8,454 nucleotides of DNA from RUG11247 sp045649485 (GCA_045649485.1 JAZRPZ010000041.1:1-8454); one strand, 5' to 3'. Numbered from the stretch's first letter, positions 1 through 7,066 are shown. The notes: generated from the sequence alone by a model not told the origin. Translations and numbers: made by a program.

Positions 1-1
1 A

Positions 2-1984
2 GGTAAGACCGCCATAGCCGAAGGCCTTGCTCAGCGCATCGTGCGCGGCGATGTGCCCTCTACTCTGCGCGACAGACAGCTTTTCGCCCTTGATATGGGC
101 GCACTCATCGCCGGCGCGAAATTCCGCGGCGAATTCGAAGAGCGCCTTAAGGCGGTGCTCGAGGAGATAAAGAAATCCGAAGGCCGTATAATCCTCTTCA
201 TAGACGAATTGCACACCATCGTAGGCGCCGGTCGTACCGAAGGTTCCATGGATGCGGGAAATCTGCTGAAGCCCATGCTGGCCAGAGGCGAACTCCACTG
301 CATCGGCGCCACCACCCTTGACGAATACCGCAAGTACATCGAAAAGGACGCTGCCCTTGAGCGCCGTTTCCAGCCTGTGCTTGTAAACGAGCCCACCGTA
401 GATGACACCATATCCATTCTGCGCGGTCTTAAGGAGCGTTACGAAGTATTCCACGGCGTAAAGATATCCGACCAGGCACTCATTGCCGCAGCGAAGCTTT
501 CCGACCGTTATATCACCGACCGTTTCCTGCCCGACAAGGCCATCGACCTTGTGGACGAGGCCTGCGCAGTTATCCGCACGGAAATAGACTCCATGCCCCA
601 GGAAATGGACGAAATTTCCCGAGAGATAATGCAGAAGGAAATAGAAGAAGCCGCGCTGCTGAACGAGTCCGACGAATATTCCCGTCGTCAGCTTGAGTCG
701 GTACAGCGCGACCTTGAAGTTTTGCGCGAGCGCTTCTCCGTAATGAAGGAACAGTGGGAATCTGAAAAGAGTTCCATCGGCAAGGTACAGAAGCTGCGCG
801 AACAGATAGAGCAGATGCATGCCGATATCGAAAAGGCGCAGCGCGAATACGACCTTGACCGCGCTGCCGAACTTCAGTACGGCAGGCTGCCTCAGCTGCA
901 GGCACAGCTTGAATCCGAAGAAAAGCGCGCCGAGGAATCTTCCGGCAATGAAAATCAGCTGCTGCGCGACCGCGTGACCGACGATGAAATAGCACGCATT
1001 GTTTCCCGCTGGACGGGCGTACCCGTAACCAAACTGCTGGAAGGCGAACGTGAAAAGCTGCTGCGCCTCGAAGACATACTCCACGAGCGGGTCATCGGTC
1101 AGGACGAGGCCGTTTCCACCGTAGCGGAAGCCATACTTCGCTCCCGGGCCGGAATATCCAATCCCAACCGCCCCATCGGTTCTTTCCTTTTCCTCGGTCC
1201 CACCGGCGTCGGCAAAACAGAACTTGCCAAAACTCTCGCGCAGGCGCTGTTTGACGACGAGCACAACATGGTACGCATCGATATGACCGAATATATGGAG
1301 AAACACTCCGTATCCCGTCTGGTCGGAGCACCTCCCGGATATGTAGGCTACGAAGAAGGCGGTCAACTCACCGAAGCTGTGCGCCGCAAGCCCTATTCCG
1401 TAGTTCTCTTTGACGAGGTTGAAAAGGCACATCCCGACGTATTCAACATACTGCTGCAGGTGCTTGACGACGGCAGGATAACCGATTCTCAGGGACGCAC
1501 GGTGGATTTCAAGAACACCATCATCATTCTCACATCCAACCTCGGTTCCTCCGTGATACTGGAAGGCATTGATGAAAACGGCGCTCTCCGCGAGGATGCA
1601 AGGCAGCAGGTGGAAAGGCTGCTCAAGACACAGTTCCGTCCCGAATTCCTGAACAGGCTGGACGAGACCGTGTTCTACACTCCCCTCACCCGCAGCCAGA
1701 TAAGCGGCATAATGGACCTTATGCTCACCGAACTTTCCGGAAGACTTGCCGACAGGCACATAAGCGTAGTGCTCACCGAGGCGGCAAGAGAATACGTCAT
1801 CGAAAACGGCTACGACCCCATCTACGGCGCACGCCCGCTGAAGCGATTCATTCAGCGCGCGGTGGAGACTCCCATCGCAAGGCTGCTCATCGCCGAATAT
1901 GTACCCGAAGGCAGCGTGATAACCGCAGATGTGAAGGACGAAAAAATATCCGTCACATGGTCTGCAGCCCCTGCAACAATATAA
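2..1984 (+). CDS. clpB: ATP-dependent chaperone ClpB (protein disaggregase), 5'-truncated by the window edge
   Basis: This is a Hsp100/AAA+ disaggregase that threads aggregated proteins through a hexameric cytoplasmic ring, working with DnaK. The visible part is 660 residues and begins inside the first Walker A motif (GKT at residues 1-3), so roughly 200 N-terminal residues are outside the window. NBD1 shows an aromatic pore loop (KFRG, 40-43; Phe where many ClpB proteins have Tyr), Walker B (FIDE, about 66-69) and the ERRF arginine-finger region (120-123). A long charged, heptad-rich middle domain follows (about 208-323). NBD2 has Walker A GPTGVGKT (399-406), the GYVGY pore loop (446-450), Walker B LFDE (469-472) and sensor 2 GARPLKR (609-615). 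The full-length coiled-coil middle domain and the lack of a ClpP-docking tripeptide loop favour ClpB over ClpC or ClpA. The reading frame is intact to TAA. Its promoter, including any CIRCE or CtsR site, is not visible. Confidence 0.97.
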   Translation, partial: GKTAIAEGLAQRIVRGDVPSTLRDRQLFALDMGALIAGAKFRGEFEERLKAVLEEIKKSEGRIILFIDELHTIVGAGRTEGSMDAGNLLKPMLARGELHCIGATTLDEYRKYIEKDAALERRFQPVLVNEPTVDDTISILRGLKERYEVFHGVKISDQALIAAAKLSDRYITDRFLPDKAIDLVDEACAVIRTEIDSMPQEMDEISREIMQKEIEEAALLNESDEYSRRQLESVQRDLEVLRERFSVMKEQWESEKSSIGKVQKLREQIEQMHADIEKAQREYDLDRAAELQYGRLPQLQAQLESEEKRAEESSGNENQLLRDRVTDDEIARIVSRWTGVPVTKLLEGEREKLLRLEDILHERVIGQDEAVSTVAEAILRSRAGISNPNRPIGSFLFLGPTGVGKTELAKTLAQALFDDEHNMVRIDMTEYMEKHSVSRLVGAPPGYVGYEEGGQLTEAVRRKPYSVVLFDEVEKAHPDVFNILLQVLDDGRITDSQGRTVDFKNTIIILTSNLGSSVILEGIDENGALREDARQQVERLLKTQFRPEFLNRLDETVFYTPLTRSQISGIMDLMLTELSGRLADRHISVVLTEAAREYVIENGYDPIYGARPLKRFIQRAVETPIARLLIAEYVPEGSVITADVKDEKISVTWSAAPATI

Positions 1985-2024
1985 AAAAAAAACGGCAGCT
2001 GCACATTCAATGCGGCTGCCGTTT
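1983..2024. terminator. Bidirectional intrinsic terminator between clpB and the SASP gene
   Basis: Arms 1990-2003 and 2011-2024 form a 14-bp stem with one G-T wobble and a 7-nt loop, starting six bases after the clpB stop codon. On the minus strand the stem is followed by a run of ten T (A tract at 1983-1992), a strong terminator for the convergent SASP gene. On the plus strand only TTT follows, so termination of clpB here may be weaker. Confidence 0.85.
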
Positions 2025-2041
2025 CCGTCAGAGAGACGGAT

Positions 2042-2248
2042 TTACTTGTTGCTCATCTGCTTTTCCTGAGCTTCGATCATCTTCTTGACCATGTTGCCGC
2101 CGATATAGCCGGCGTCACGGGAGCTCAGGTTGCCGTTATAGCCATTGTTCAGGGTGATGCCCAGTTCATTGGCAACTTCCTGCTTCATGTTGTTCATAGC
2201 CTGACGTGCTTCGGGAACATTGATCTTGTTGGAATTCTTGTTGGACAT
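2042..2248 (-). CDS. Alpha/beta-type small acid-soluble spore protein (SASP)
   Basis: This 68-residue protein belongs to the alpha/beta SASP family, which coats DNA in the dormant spore, protects it from UV and chemicals, and is degraded on germination to supply amino acids. The family signature is clear. KQEVANELGI (22-31) contains the Glu-Val-Ala form of the Glu-|-Ile/Val-Ala site cut by germination protease GPR. The second conserved block has SSRDAGYIGG (42-51) followed by a basic MVKKMIEAQE helix. The start is the ATG at 2246-2248, chosen because GGAGG (2257-2261) sits 8 nt upstream; an in-frame extension of about 50 codons further upstream has no family similarity and crosses leader hairpins. 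The family is expected to be expressed in the forespore from sigma-G. The gene lies convergent to clpB and shares its terminator. Which ssp paralogue it is cannot be told from one copy. Confidence 0.95.
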   Translation of the reverse strand: MSNKNSNKINVPEARQAMNNMKQEVANELGITLNNGYNGNLSSRDAGYIGGNMVKKMIEAQEKQMSNK

Positions 2249-2272
2249 ATTGGTTTCCTCCAATATCTTTAT

Positions 2273-2311
2273 TCGGCCTTCGCCGTGTGACCCGGCGGGC
2301 CGATTTTTTTT
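2273..2311 (+). terminator. Plus-strand intrinsic terminator inside the SASP leader
   Basis: TCGGCC (2273-2278) pairs with GGCCGA (2298-2303), and CGCCG (2281-2285) with CGGCG (2293-2297), leaving a 2-nt bulge and a 7-nt loop. Eight T residues (2304-2311) follow directly on the plus strand, the classic Rho-independent layout. No plus-strand gene ends just upstream. It may stop clpB read-through or an antisense RNA across the SASP gene. Read from the minus strand, it is a GC-rich hairpin in the SASP 5' leader, 11 nt upstream of the GGAGG. Confidence 0.7.
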
Positions 2312-2332
2312 CGTTCCCGTCGAATCTGGATG

Positions 2333-2361
2333 TATTTTGACCGCAGGACAAAAAATTAATC
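2333..2361 (-). promoter_or_regulatory. Possible sigma-G promoter for the SASP gene (weak match)
   Basis: On the minus strand GATTA (2361-2357) lies 17 nt upstream of CAAAATA (2339-2333). Compared with the forespore sigma-G consensus GHATR ... CATNNTA, each box has one mismatch. It would give a leader of about 75-80 nt containing the GC-rich hairpin at 2273-2303. This is a candidate from spacing and gene type only; I saw no better match in the 135 bp before the gene. Confidence 0.3.
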
Positions 2362-2380
2362 TGGAAATATCGACCTTTTG

Positions 2381-2421
2381 AAAAACGAAAAACTGCCGTA
2401 TCACAACGGCAGTTTTTCGTT
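2381..2421 (-). terminator. recG operon terminator
   Basis: A perfect 16-bp stem (2384-2399 with 2406-2421, loop 2400-2405) overlaps the last base of the recG TGA codon. The minus-strand transcript ends the stem with TTTTTCG and then runs into another TTTTT, giving an efficient terminator. It is nearly symmetric, with an A tract before and a T tract after, so it could also act on plus-strand transcripts. Confidence 0.9.
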
Positions 2422-4421
2422 CAGTTCATCGCCACATCATTCAGCCGGTCGGCATATGCCTGACGCGCCTGCGCGATTATCGCCTGCGCCACTTCGCTTT
2501 CCGGGTCACGCAGTATATCGCGTGCTTCGTCATGGGTTATCTTCAGCATGGCGGTATCTCCCGCCATCGCACCCAATCCTGCATCCAGCGAGCCGGACTG
2601 ACGATATCCGAAAAGTTCACCGGGACCGCGCAATTCCATGTCTTTTTGGGCAATCTTGAAACCGTCATTGGTTTTGGTCAGCATCCTGAGCCTCTCATTG
2701 GGCTCCGCCATAAGGAAGCACCAGGATTCAAACTGACCTCTGCCCACTCGGCCGCGAAGCTGATGCAGCTGGGCAAGACCGAATCTCTCGGCGTTTTCGA
2801 TCACCATGACAGTGGCATTGGGTACGTTTACGCCTACTTCGATTACCGTAGTGGATACAAGCACATCATACTGCCCGTCGCGGAATGCTTCGAGTGTGGC
2901 ATCCTTTTCCTGCGGCTTCTGCCTGCCGTGCACCAGCGCTATGCGCAGGTCCTTCAGCTTCTTTTCGGAAAGCTCCGCAAATACCTGCTCCGCGCTTACG
3001 GCATCCACTGCTTCGGATTCTTCCACCAGCGGACAAACCACATAAACCTGCCTGCCCTTTCGGACTTCTTCGCGCAGGAAGCCGTACATATCGTCACGCT
3101 TGTCGCCGGGTACGATCCGGGTGCGCACGGGAGTGCGGCCCGGGGGCAATTCGTCCACTATGGATATATCAAGGTCTCCGTAGAGTATCAGCGAAAGCGT
3201 TCTGGGTATAGGCGTTGCGGACATGACCAGTACATTGGGCGAATCGCCCTTTTCGCCCAGCATGGAGCGCTGGCGCACATCGAAGCGGTGCTGTTCGTCC
3301 GTTACAACAAGTCCCAGTTTTTCATATTCCACCTTTTCGGTAATCAGGGCATGGGTGCCTATTATCGCACGCCATTTGCCGGTGGCTATGGCTTCATGTG
3401 CTTCCCTATGAGCTTTCACGCCCATAGAACCCGTAAGCAGGCCCACTTCTATGCCCATTGCGCCAAAGAGCTTGGCCGCGTTTTCATAATGCTGCTGCGC
3501 AAGCACTTCAGTGGGAGCCATAAGCGCCGCCTGGTACCCCGCCTTTACAGCCATAAGCATTGCGCCGAAGGCGATTGCCGTTTTGCCGCAGCCTACATCG
3601 CCCTGCACCAGCCTTGCCATGGCGCGGTCTGTGCGCATATCATCGGCTATCTCGTCAAGCACGCGGCGCTGCGCGCCCGTGGGCGGGAAACCGAGGCTGT
3701 CCCAATAGGCATCTATATCGGCATCATCAATATCTATCTTCACGCCGTTCTTTATACCCGTGCGGAATATCGAAAGCGCCACCTGATACAGCAGCAATTC
3801 CTCAAAGGCGATTCGCTTGCGCGCCGCTTCCAGCGCTTCCTTCGAATCCGGAAAGTGCGCATTGCGCATTGCGAAATTACGCTCACAGAGCCCATATTTA
3901 CGCTTCAGCTCAACAGGAAGGTCGTCGGGCCACTGACCCTCGCACACGCTGAGAGCGGTCTCCATAAGCTGTCTGAATGTCTTCTGCGGTATGCCGGGAA
4001 TTGGTTTATACACAGGTACTATCTGCTCATCGGATTCAATTACAGGCGAAACCAGCTGCGTAACGCCGCGCTTTATCTCAACCTTTCCGTAAAGCAGCAT
4101 CTCTCTGCCGCGGGGCAGCTGTTTTTTCAGCCATGGCTGATTGTACCACACCGCCTGCAGTGTCTCCGTACCGTCGGTAACATATACCTTGGTGATCAAA
4201 AGCTTTTTCACGCGCTGCTCGGTTACATCGCCTGCCACCTTCACCCTGCAGGCTATCATGCTGCCGGGGCGTGCTTCGCACAGGGGCACCGATTCCAGCA
4301 TGTCCCTGTATTCCTTTGGCAGATACAGCACCATATCGCGCACGCTGTGAATGCCTGCGTTTGCCAGCGCCACAACGCGCGAAGGTCCTATTCCCTTGAC
4401 CTGCGAAAGAGGATAATTCAT
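2421..4421 (-). CDS. recG: ATP-dependent DNA helicase RecG
   Basis: RecG is a superfamily 2 branch-migration helicase that reverses stalled replication forks and processes Holliday junctions and D- or R-loops. The 666-residue length fits the family. The N-terminal wedge region contains the KGIGP helix-hairpin-like segment (9-13) and an OB-fold (about 55-130). The helicase core shows Walker A GDVGCGKT (274-281), the Walker B box DEQH (375-378), motif III SAT (401-403) and motif VI QLRGRVGRG (554-562). The C-terminal TRG region has ELRGPGELFG (596-605). The start is the ATG at 4419-4421, chosen because the family motif begins at once and GGAGG (4426-4430) lies 4 nt upstream, a rather short spacing. 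An open frame continues 41 codons upstream but is unrelated to RecG and overlaps the fakA end. It is the last gene of the leftward block; fakA ends 59 bp upstream with a hairpin in the gap. Confidence 0.97.
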   Translation of the reverse strand: MNYPLSQVKGIGPSRVVALANAGIHSVRDMVLYLPKEYRDMLESVPLCEARPGSMIACRVKVAGDVTEQRVKKLLITKVYVTDGTETLQAVWYNQPWLKKQLPRGREMLLYGKVEIKRGVTQLVSPVIESDEQIVPVYKPIPGIPQKTFRQLMETALSVCEGQWPDDLPVELKRKYGLCERNFAMRNAHFPDSKEALEAARKRIAFEELLLYQVALSIFRTGIKNGVKIDIDDADIDAYWDSLGFPPTGAQRRVLDEIADDMRTDRAMARLVQGDVGCGKTAIAFGAMLMAVKAGYQAALMAPTEVLAQQHYENAAKLFGAMGIEVGLLTGSMGVKAHREAHEAIATGKWRAIIGTHALITEKVEYEKLGLVVTDEQHRFDVRQRSMLGEKGDSPNVLVMSATPIPRTLSLILYGDLDISIVDELPPGRTPVRTRIVPGDKRDDMYGFLREEVRKGRQVYVVCPLVEESEAVDAVSAEQVFAELSEKKLKDLRIALVHGRQKPQEKDATLEAFRDGQYDVLVSTTVIEVGVNVPNATVMVIENAERFGLAQLHQLRGRVGRGQFESWCFLMAEPNERLRMLTKTNDGFKIAQKDMELRGPGELFGYRQSGSLDAGLGAMAGDTAMLKITHDEARDILRDPESEVAQAIIAQARQAYADRLNDVAMN

Positions 4422-4425
4422 CCTG

Positions 4426-4430
4426 CCTCC
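4426..4430 (-). promoter_or_regulatory. Ribosome binding site deciding the recG start
   Basis: GGAGG on the minus strand, 4 nt before the ATG at 4421. It supports the short RecG start and sits just downstream of the 4441-4467 hairpin, so the hairpin could influence access to it. Confidence 0.7.
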
Positions 4431-4467
4431 AAATAACAAACGGGGACAGCCTTCATGGCTATCCCCG
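4431..4467 (-). terminator. Hairpin between fakA and recG, possible partial terminator
   Basis: On the minus strand GGGGATAGCC and GGCTGTCCCC (4466-4457 and 4451-4442) pair around a 5-nt loop, with an outer C-G pair (4467/4441), giving an 11-bp stem with one wobble. The following GTTTGTTATTT is T-rich but interrupted. It begins 13 nt after the fakA stop. It could lower recG expression relative to fakA, mark an mRNA 3' end, or be a processing site. No clear separate recG promoter is visible in the 59-bp gap. Confidence 0.55.
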
Positions 4468-4480
4468 CCAAAATGTGTGC

Positions 4481-6139
4481 TTATTCTACTGCGATGAGGT
4501 AGTAGTACAGGGGCTGTCCGCCGTACTGCATGGTAACATCGCAATCGGTATATTTCTCGGTCAGCTCGTCGGTCAGCTGCTGAGCATCTTCTTCGCTTAC
4601 ATCGCTGCCGTAGTATACGGTGATGAGCGCGGATTCCTCGTTGACCATGGTCTCAGCCATATCCAGAGCGACCTGCTTTACATCGTTGCCGAGTATGGTC
4701 AGCTTGTTGTCCAGCAGACCCATGATGTCGCCGGAATGGATCTCACGGTCGTCAAAGTTGGTATCACGTACAGCATAGGTAATGGAAGCGGTATGCACCA
4801 TGTCGGCTGCTTCAAGCATAGCCGCAGTGTTTTCCTCAGCATCAGCCTCGGGGTTGAAAGCCAGCGCCGCGGAGATACCCATGGGCACGGACTTGGTGGG
4901 CAGCACGATTACGTTGCGCTCGGTGAGCTCGGCAGCCTGCTGCGCCGCGAGGATGATGTTGGTATTGTTGGGCAGCACGAATACATTGCGGGCATTGGTG
5001 CTTTCGATTGCGCTGTGCAGATCCTCGATGCTGGGGTTCATGGTCTGACCGCCGTCTACGATCTTGTCGATGCCCAGTTCGTTGAAGATCTCGGCAAGTC
5101 CATCGCCGAGAGCAACGGATACGATGCCGAATTCCTTTTCTTCCTTGGCAGCTGCGGCGATCGCTTCCTCACGCATTGCCTGACGCTCGCGTGCTTCCTC
5201 GCGCATGTTGTCGATCTTGATAGCATCCAGTTCGCCCAGTTCCAGAGCCATCTGCAGTGCCTTGCCGGGATCGTCGGTATGAACGTGTACCTTGACAACG
5301 GACATATCGCTGATTACCAGCACGCAGTCGCCGATCTTCTCAAGGCGCTTGCGCAGGCGTACTACTTCGCTTTCACGCATATCGGGTCTGGGATGGGAAA
5401 CGATAAACTCGGTGCAGTAACCGAAAACGATATCTTCGGGAGACTCTACCTCGCCGTGCTCGTCCACATATGCGCCGGGCATCTGGCTGCCGTCGATGGG
5501 AGCTGCGTCAATCTCAACGGGTTCGCCGGTGAGTGCCGCATACAGACCGCGGAAGATAACCAGAAGGCCCATACCGCCGGAGTCAACAACGCCGGCCTGC
5601 TTCAGAACGGGCAGCATCTCGGGAGTCTTCTTGAGAATAGCATCGCCGCTGGCAAGTGCCGCGCCGAAGAGTTCTTCGATATTGGTATAATTGCCGCCTA
5701 CGCGCTCCATATCCTCTGCCATAACGCGGATGACGGTGAGGATGGTACCCTCCTTGGGCTTCATGACTGCCTTGTAAGCGGTATCGGCACCGGAACGGAG
5801 CATCTTCACGAACAGAGCGCAATCGATCTCCTCAGCGCCTTCAAGAGCCCTTGCAAAGCCGCGCAGGATCTGGGAAAGGATAACGCCGGAGTTGCCGCGT
5901 GCGCCCTTCAGTGCGCCGCGGGCGACCGCTGCTGCGATATCGCCTACGGAAGAAAGGTTCTTGCCGGTAAGCTCCTTCACCGCTGCGCCGATGGTCTGGG
6001 ACATATTGGTACCGGTATCACCATCCGGAACAGGGAAAACATTCAGCGCGTCAACGCTGTCTTTATTCTGTATAAGCAGCGCAGCGCCGGAGTTGTACAT
6101 CTCACGCAGCGCTATGCTGTCGATAGTCTTTCTTGCCAT
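4481..6139 (-). CDS. fakA: Fatty acid kinase catalytic subunit FakA (DAK2 / DegV-type, YloV family)
   Basis: FakA phosphorylates fatty acids held by a FakB (DegV) partner so that exogenous fatty acids can enter phospholipid synthesis through PlsX/PlsY. The protein is 552 residues, the usual size. The N-terminal DhaL-like kinase domain has NVFPVPDGDTGTNM (33-46), with Asp39 and Asp41 placed to bind Mg-ATP, then the GARGNSGV loop (79-86) and DSGGMGLL (186-193). The middle domain carries CTEF (242-245) and HVHTDDPG (285-292), matching the Cys/His positions of the FakA family's middle-domain metal site. Residues from about 337 to 552 form the DegV-like C-terminal domain, with DGGQTMNPS (362-370) and LPNNTN (389-394). 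The start is the ATG at 6137-6139, because GGAGG (6148-6152) is 8 nt upstream; a TTG 13 codons earlier lacks such a site. It lies 39 bp after the asp23-family gene. No fakB is in the window. Confidence 0.95.
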   Translation of the reverse strand: MARKTIDSIALREMYNSGAALLIQNKDSVDALNVFPVPDGDTGTNMSQTIGAAVKELTGKNLSSVGDIAAAVARGALKGARGNSGVILSQILRGFARALEGAEEIDCALFVKMLRSGADTAYKAVMKPKEGTILTVIRVMAEDMERVGGNYTNIEELFGAALASGDAILKKTPEMLPVLKQAGVVDSGGMGLLVIFRGLYAALTGEPVEIDAAPIDGSQMPGAYVDEHGEVESPEDIVFGYCTEFIVSHPRPDMRESEVVRLRKRLEKIGDCVLVISDMSVVKVHVHTDDPGKALQMALELGELDAIKIDNMREEARERQAMREEAIAAAAKEEKEFGIVSVALGDGLAEIFNELGIDKIVDGGQTMNPSIEDLHSAIESTNARNVFVLPNNTNIILAAQQAAELTERNVIVLPTKSVPMGISAALAFNPEADAEENTAAMLEAADMVHTASITYAVRDTNFDDREIHSGDIMGLLDNKLTILGNDVKQVALDMAETMVNEESALITVYYGSDVSEEDAQQLTDELTEKYTDCDVTMQYGGQPLYYYLIAVE

Positions 6140-6147
6140 ATGGATCT

Positions 6148-6152
6148 CCTCC
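6148..6152 (-). promoter_or_regulatory. Ribosome binding site deciding the fakA start
   Basis: GGAGG on the minus strand, 8 nt before the ATG at 6139. It selects this start over an in-frame TTG at 6178-6176 that would begin right against the stop codon of the upstream gene. Confidence 0.8.
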
Positions 6153-6178
6153 ACTTTAACATTCACGGCGGCACGCAA

Positions 6179-6529
6179 TCAGACGCGGATATCCTCCACG
6201 CACACGTTTACGCGGCCGACCGGAACACCGGCAAGCCTTTCCACCTTGTATTTTACAGTTTCAATGATAGAAGCAGCAACAGCGCTGATGGAAATACCAT
6301 ATTCAACAATGATAAAAAGATCGATATCCACCTTATCGCCATTTGCCCTTACCTTAACGCCGCGGCCAAGGTTCTCCTTGCCCATCAGCTGGACGATACC
6401 GTCAGTAGAACGCTTGGAAGCCATTCCAACGATGCCATAGCAGTCAAGCGCGGCATAGCCGGCAACACGGGTCACCACATTATCATCTACAGTAACTGCG
6501 CCAAGGTCAGTCTGAAACTTAAAGTCCAT
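6179..6529 (-). CDS. yloU: Asp23/Gls24 family envelope stress response protein (YloU-like)
   Basis: This 116-residue protein belongs to the Asp23/Gls24 (DUF322) family. The fit rests on an N-terminal strand (FQTDLGAVTVDDNVVTRVAGYAA), the central CYGIVGMA, a Val/Arg-rich strand pair (GVKVRANGDKVDIDLFIIVEYG) and the C-terminal KVERLAGVPVGRVNVCVEDIRV. In Staphylococcus aureus Asp23 is membrane-associated and linked to cell-envelope stress; the exact role of the YloU branch is not settled. The protein has no signal peptide or membrane segment of its own. GGAGG lies 7 nt before the ATG. It is the first gene of the leftward operon, with fakA following after 39 bp, the arrangement common across Firmicutes and suggestive of a link to membrane lipid state. 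Its promoter is at 6582-6610. Confidence 0.92.
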   Translation of the reverse strand: MDFKFQTDLGAVTVDDNVVTRVAGYAALDCYGIVGMASKRSTDGIVQLMGKENLGRGVKVRANGDKVDIDLFIIVEYGISISAVAASIIETVKYKVERLAGVPVGRVNVCVEDIRV

Positions 6530-6581
6530 ATCATAACCTCCTTCGGGGTAACTGATATAAGCACATAGCTTTCCAATCTTT

Positions 6582-6610
6582 AGTATACCTTTTTTGTCTT
6601 ATTCATGCAA
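6582..6610 (-). promoter_or_regulatory. Sigma-A-type promoter for the asp23-family/fakA/recG block
   Basis: On the minus strand TTGCAT (6610-6605) is followed after exactly 17 nt by TATACT (6587-6582). The spacer contains an A6 run. Transcription would start near 6575 and leave a leader of about 46 nt before the ATG at 6529. Confidence 0.75.
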
Positions 6611-6671
6611 GCACATAATCTGCTTTTAACATTCAGGACGAATTCATAGAACTTTTTACAAAGCAGGGTAC

Positions 6672-6700
6672 TTGATTTACTGGGGATTCAGTGGTATAAT
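6672..6700 (+). promoter_or_regulatory. Sigma-A-type promoter for rpmB, extended -10
   Basis: TTGATT (6672-6677), a 17-nt spacer, then a perfect TATAAT (6695-6700) preceded by TGG, which makes an extended -10 element. Transcription would start near 6707, about 44 nt before rpmB. It diverges from the promoter at 6582-6610; the two -35 boxes are about 60 bp apart. Confidence 0.85.
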
Positions 6701-6711
6701 CAATATGTTTT

Positions 6712-6726
6712 GATGTAGTATACATC
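6712..6726 (+). repeat. Short inverted repeat in the rpmB leader
   Basis: GATGTA and TACATC flank GTA. The 6-bp element lies between the expected transcription start (about 6707) and the AAGGAGGT (6732-6739). It could be a small leader hairpin or a protein-binding palindrome; the stem is short and AT-rich, so function is uncertain. Confidence 0.4.
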
Positions 6727-6750
6727 CTTTGAAGGAGGTGCGATACAGCA

Positions 6751-6942
6751 ATGGGCAAGTTTTGTGAAGTCTGCGGCAAGGGCGTAGTTTACGGCAACAA
6801 CGTTTCTCACTCCGTTCGCAGGACCCGCCGTACCTGGGCTCCCAACACCCAGAAGGTACGCGTCATGGTCAATGGTGTGCCTACCCGCATGTCGGTTTGC
6901 ACCCGCTGCCTGCGCAGCAACAAGGTCGAGCGCGCCATCTAA
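6751..6942 (+). CDS. rpmB: 50S ribosomal protein L28 (bL28)
   Basis: This 63-residue basic protein is bL28, a component of the large ribosomal subunit. It begins with the family signature CEVCGKG (5-11), followed by GNNVSHSVRRTRRTWAPN (15-32) and the C-terminal CTRCLRSNKVERAI (50-63). The two CxxC pairs (Cys5/Cys8 and Cys50/Cys53) make it the zinc-ribbon (C+) version rather than the cysteine-free form that some bacteria use under zinc limitation. AAGGAGGT lies 11 nt before the ATG, slightly longer spacing than its neighbours. It is monocistronic as far as can be seen, with its own promoter at 6672-6700 and a terminator at 6956-7040. Divergence from the asp23-family/fakA pair is the conserved Firmicutes arrangement. 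Confidence 0.98.
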   Translation: MGKFCEVCGKGVVYGNNVSHSVRRTRRTWAPNTQKVRVMVNGVPTRMSVCTRCLRSNKVERAI

Positions 6943-6955
6943 TCGTTAGATAAAG

Positions 6956-7040
6956 CCGCCAACCGGACAAAAAATCCCGGCAACGAAGGGCTGGATGGGT
7001 ATTTATTTCATACCCCGCCCTTGGTTGGCGGTATTTTTTT
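6956..7040. terminator. Long compound terminator downstream of rpmB, probably bidirectional
   Basis: The outer arms CCGCCAACC (6956-6964) and GGTTGGCGG (7023-7031) pair perfectly and are followed on the plus strand by TA and seven T (7034-7040), ending rpmB transcripts. Within the 58-nt interior, AAGGGC (6986-6991) pairs with GCCCTT (7017-7022) and GGGTAT (6997-7002) with ATACCC (7010-7015), stacking into one long rod with a side insertion at 6965-6985. On the minus strand the same inner stems are followed by T6 (6974-6969), which could end transcripts of the small membrane gene at 7067-7231. Confidence 0.75.
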
Positions 7041-7066
7041 ATGCCAAATTACATTATACCACATTC

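Noticed and set aside
2..1984. ClpC/MecB instead of ClpB
   Set aside because: The middle domain is about 115 residues of coiled coil, the length typical of ClpB, and no ClpP-binding loop is visible in NBD2.
2532..4436. A 634-codon open frame on the plus strand opposite recG
   Set aside because: It is a shadow of recG: no recognisable domain, His- and Arg-rich low-information translation, and no start signal.
4422..4544. A 41-codon N-terminal extension of RecG
   Set aside because: It overlaps the fakA 3' end and the intergenic hairpin and has no similarity to RecG. The ATG at 4421 has a GGAGG and begins with the family N-terminus.
4475..6568. A 697-codon open frame on the plus strand opposite fakA and the asp23-family gene
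   Set aside because: It is exactly antisense to two recognised genes, its translation resembles no protein family, and it has no ribosome binding site. Long antisense frames of this kind follow from codon bias in the real genes.
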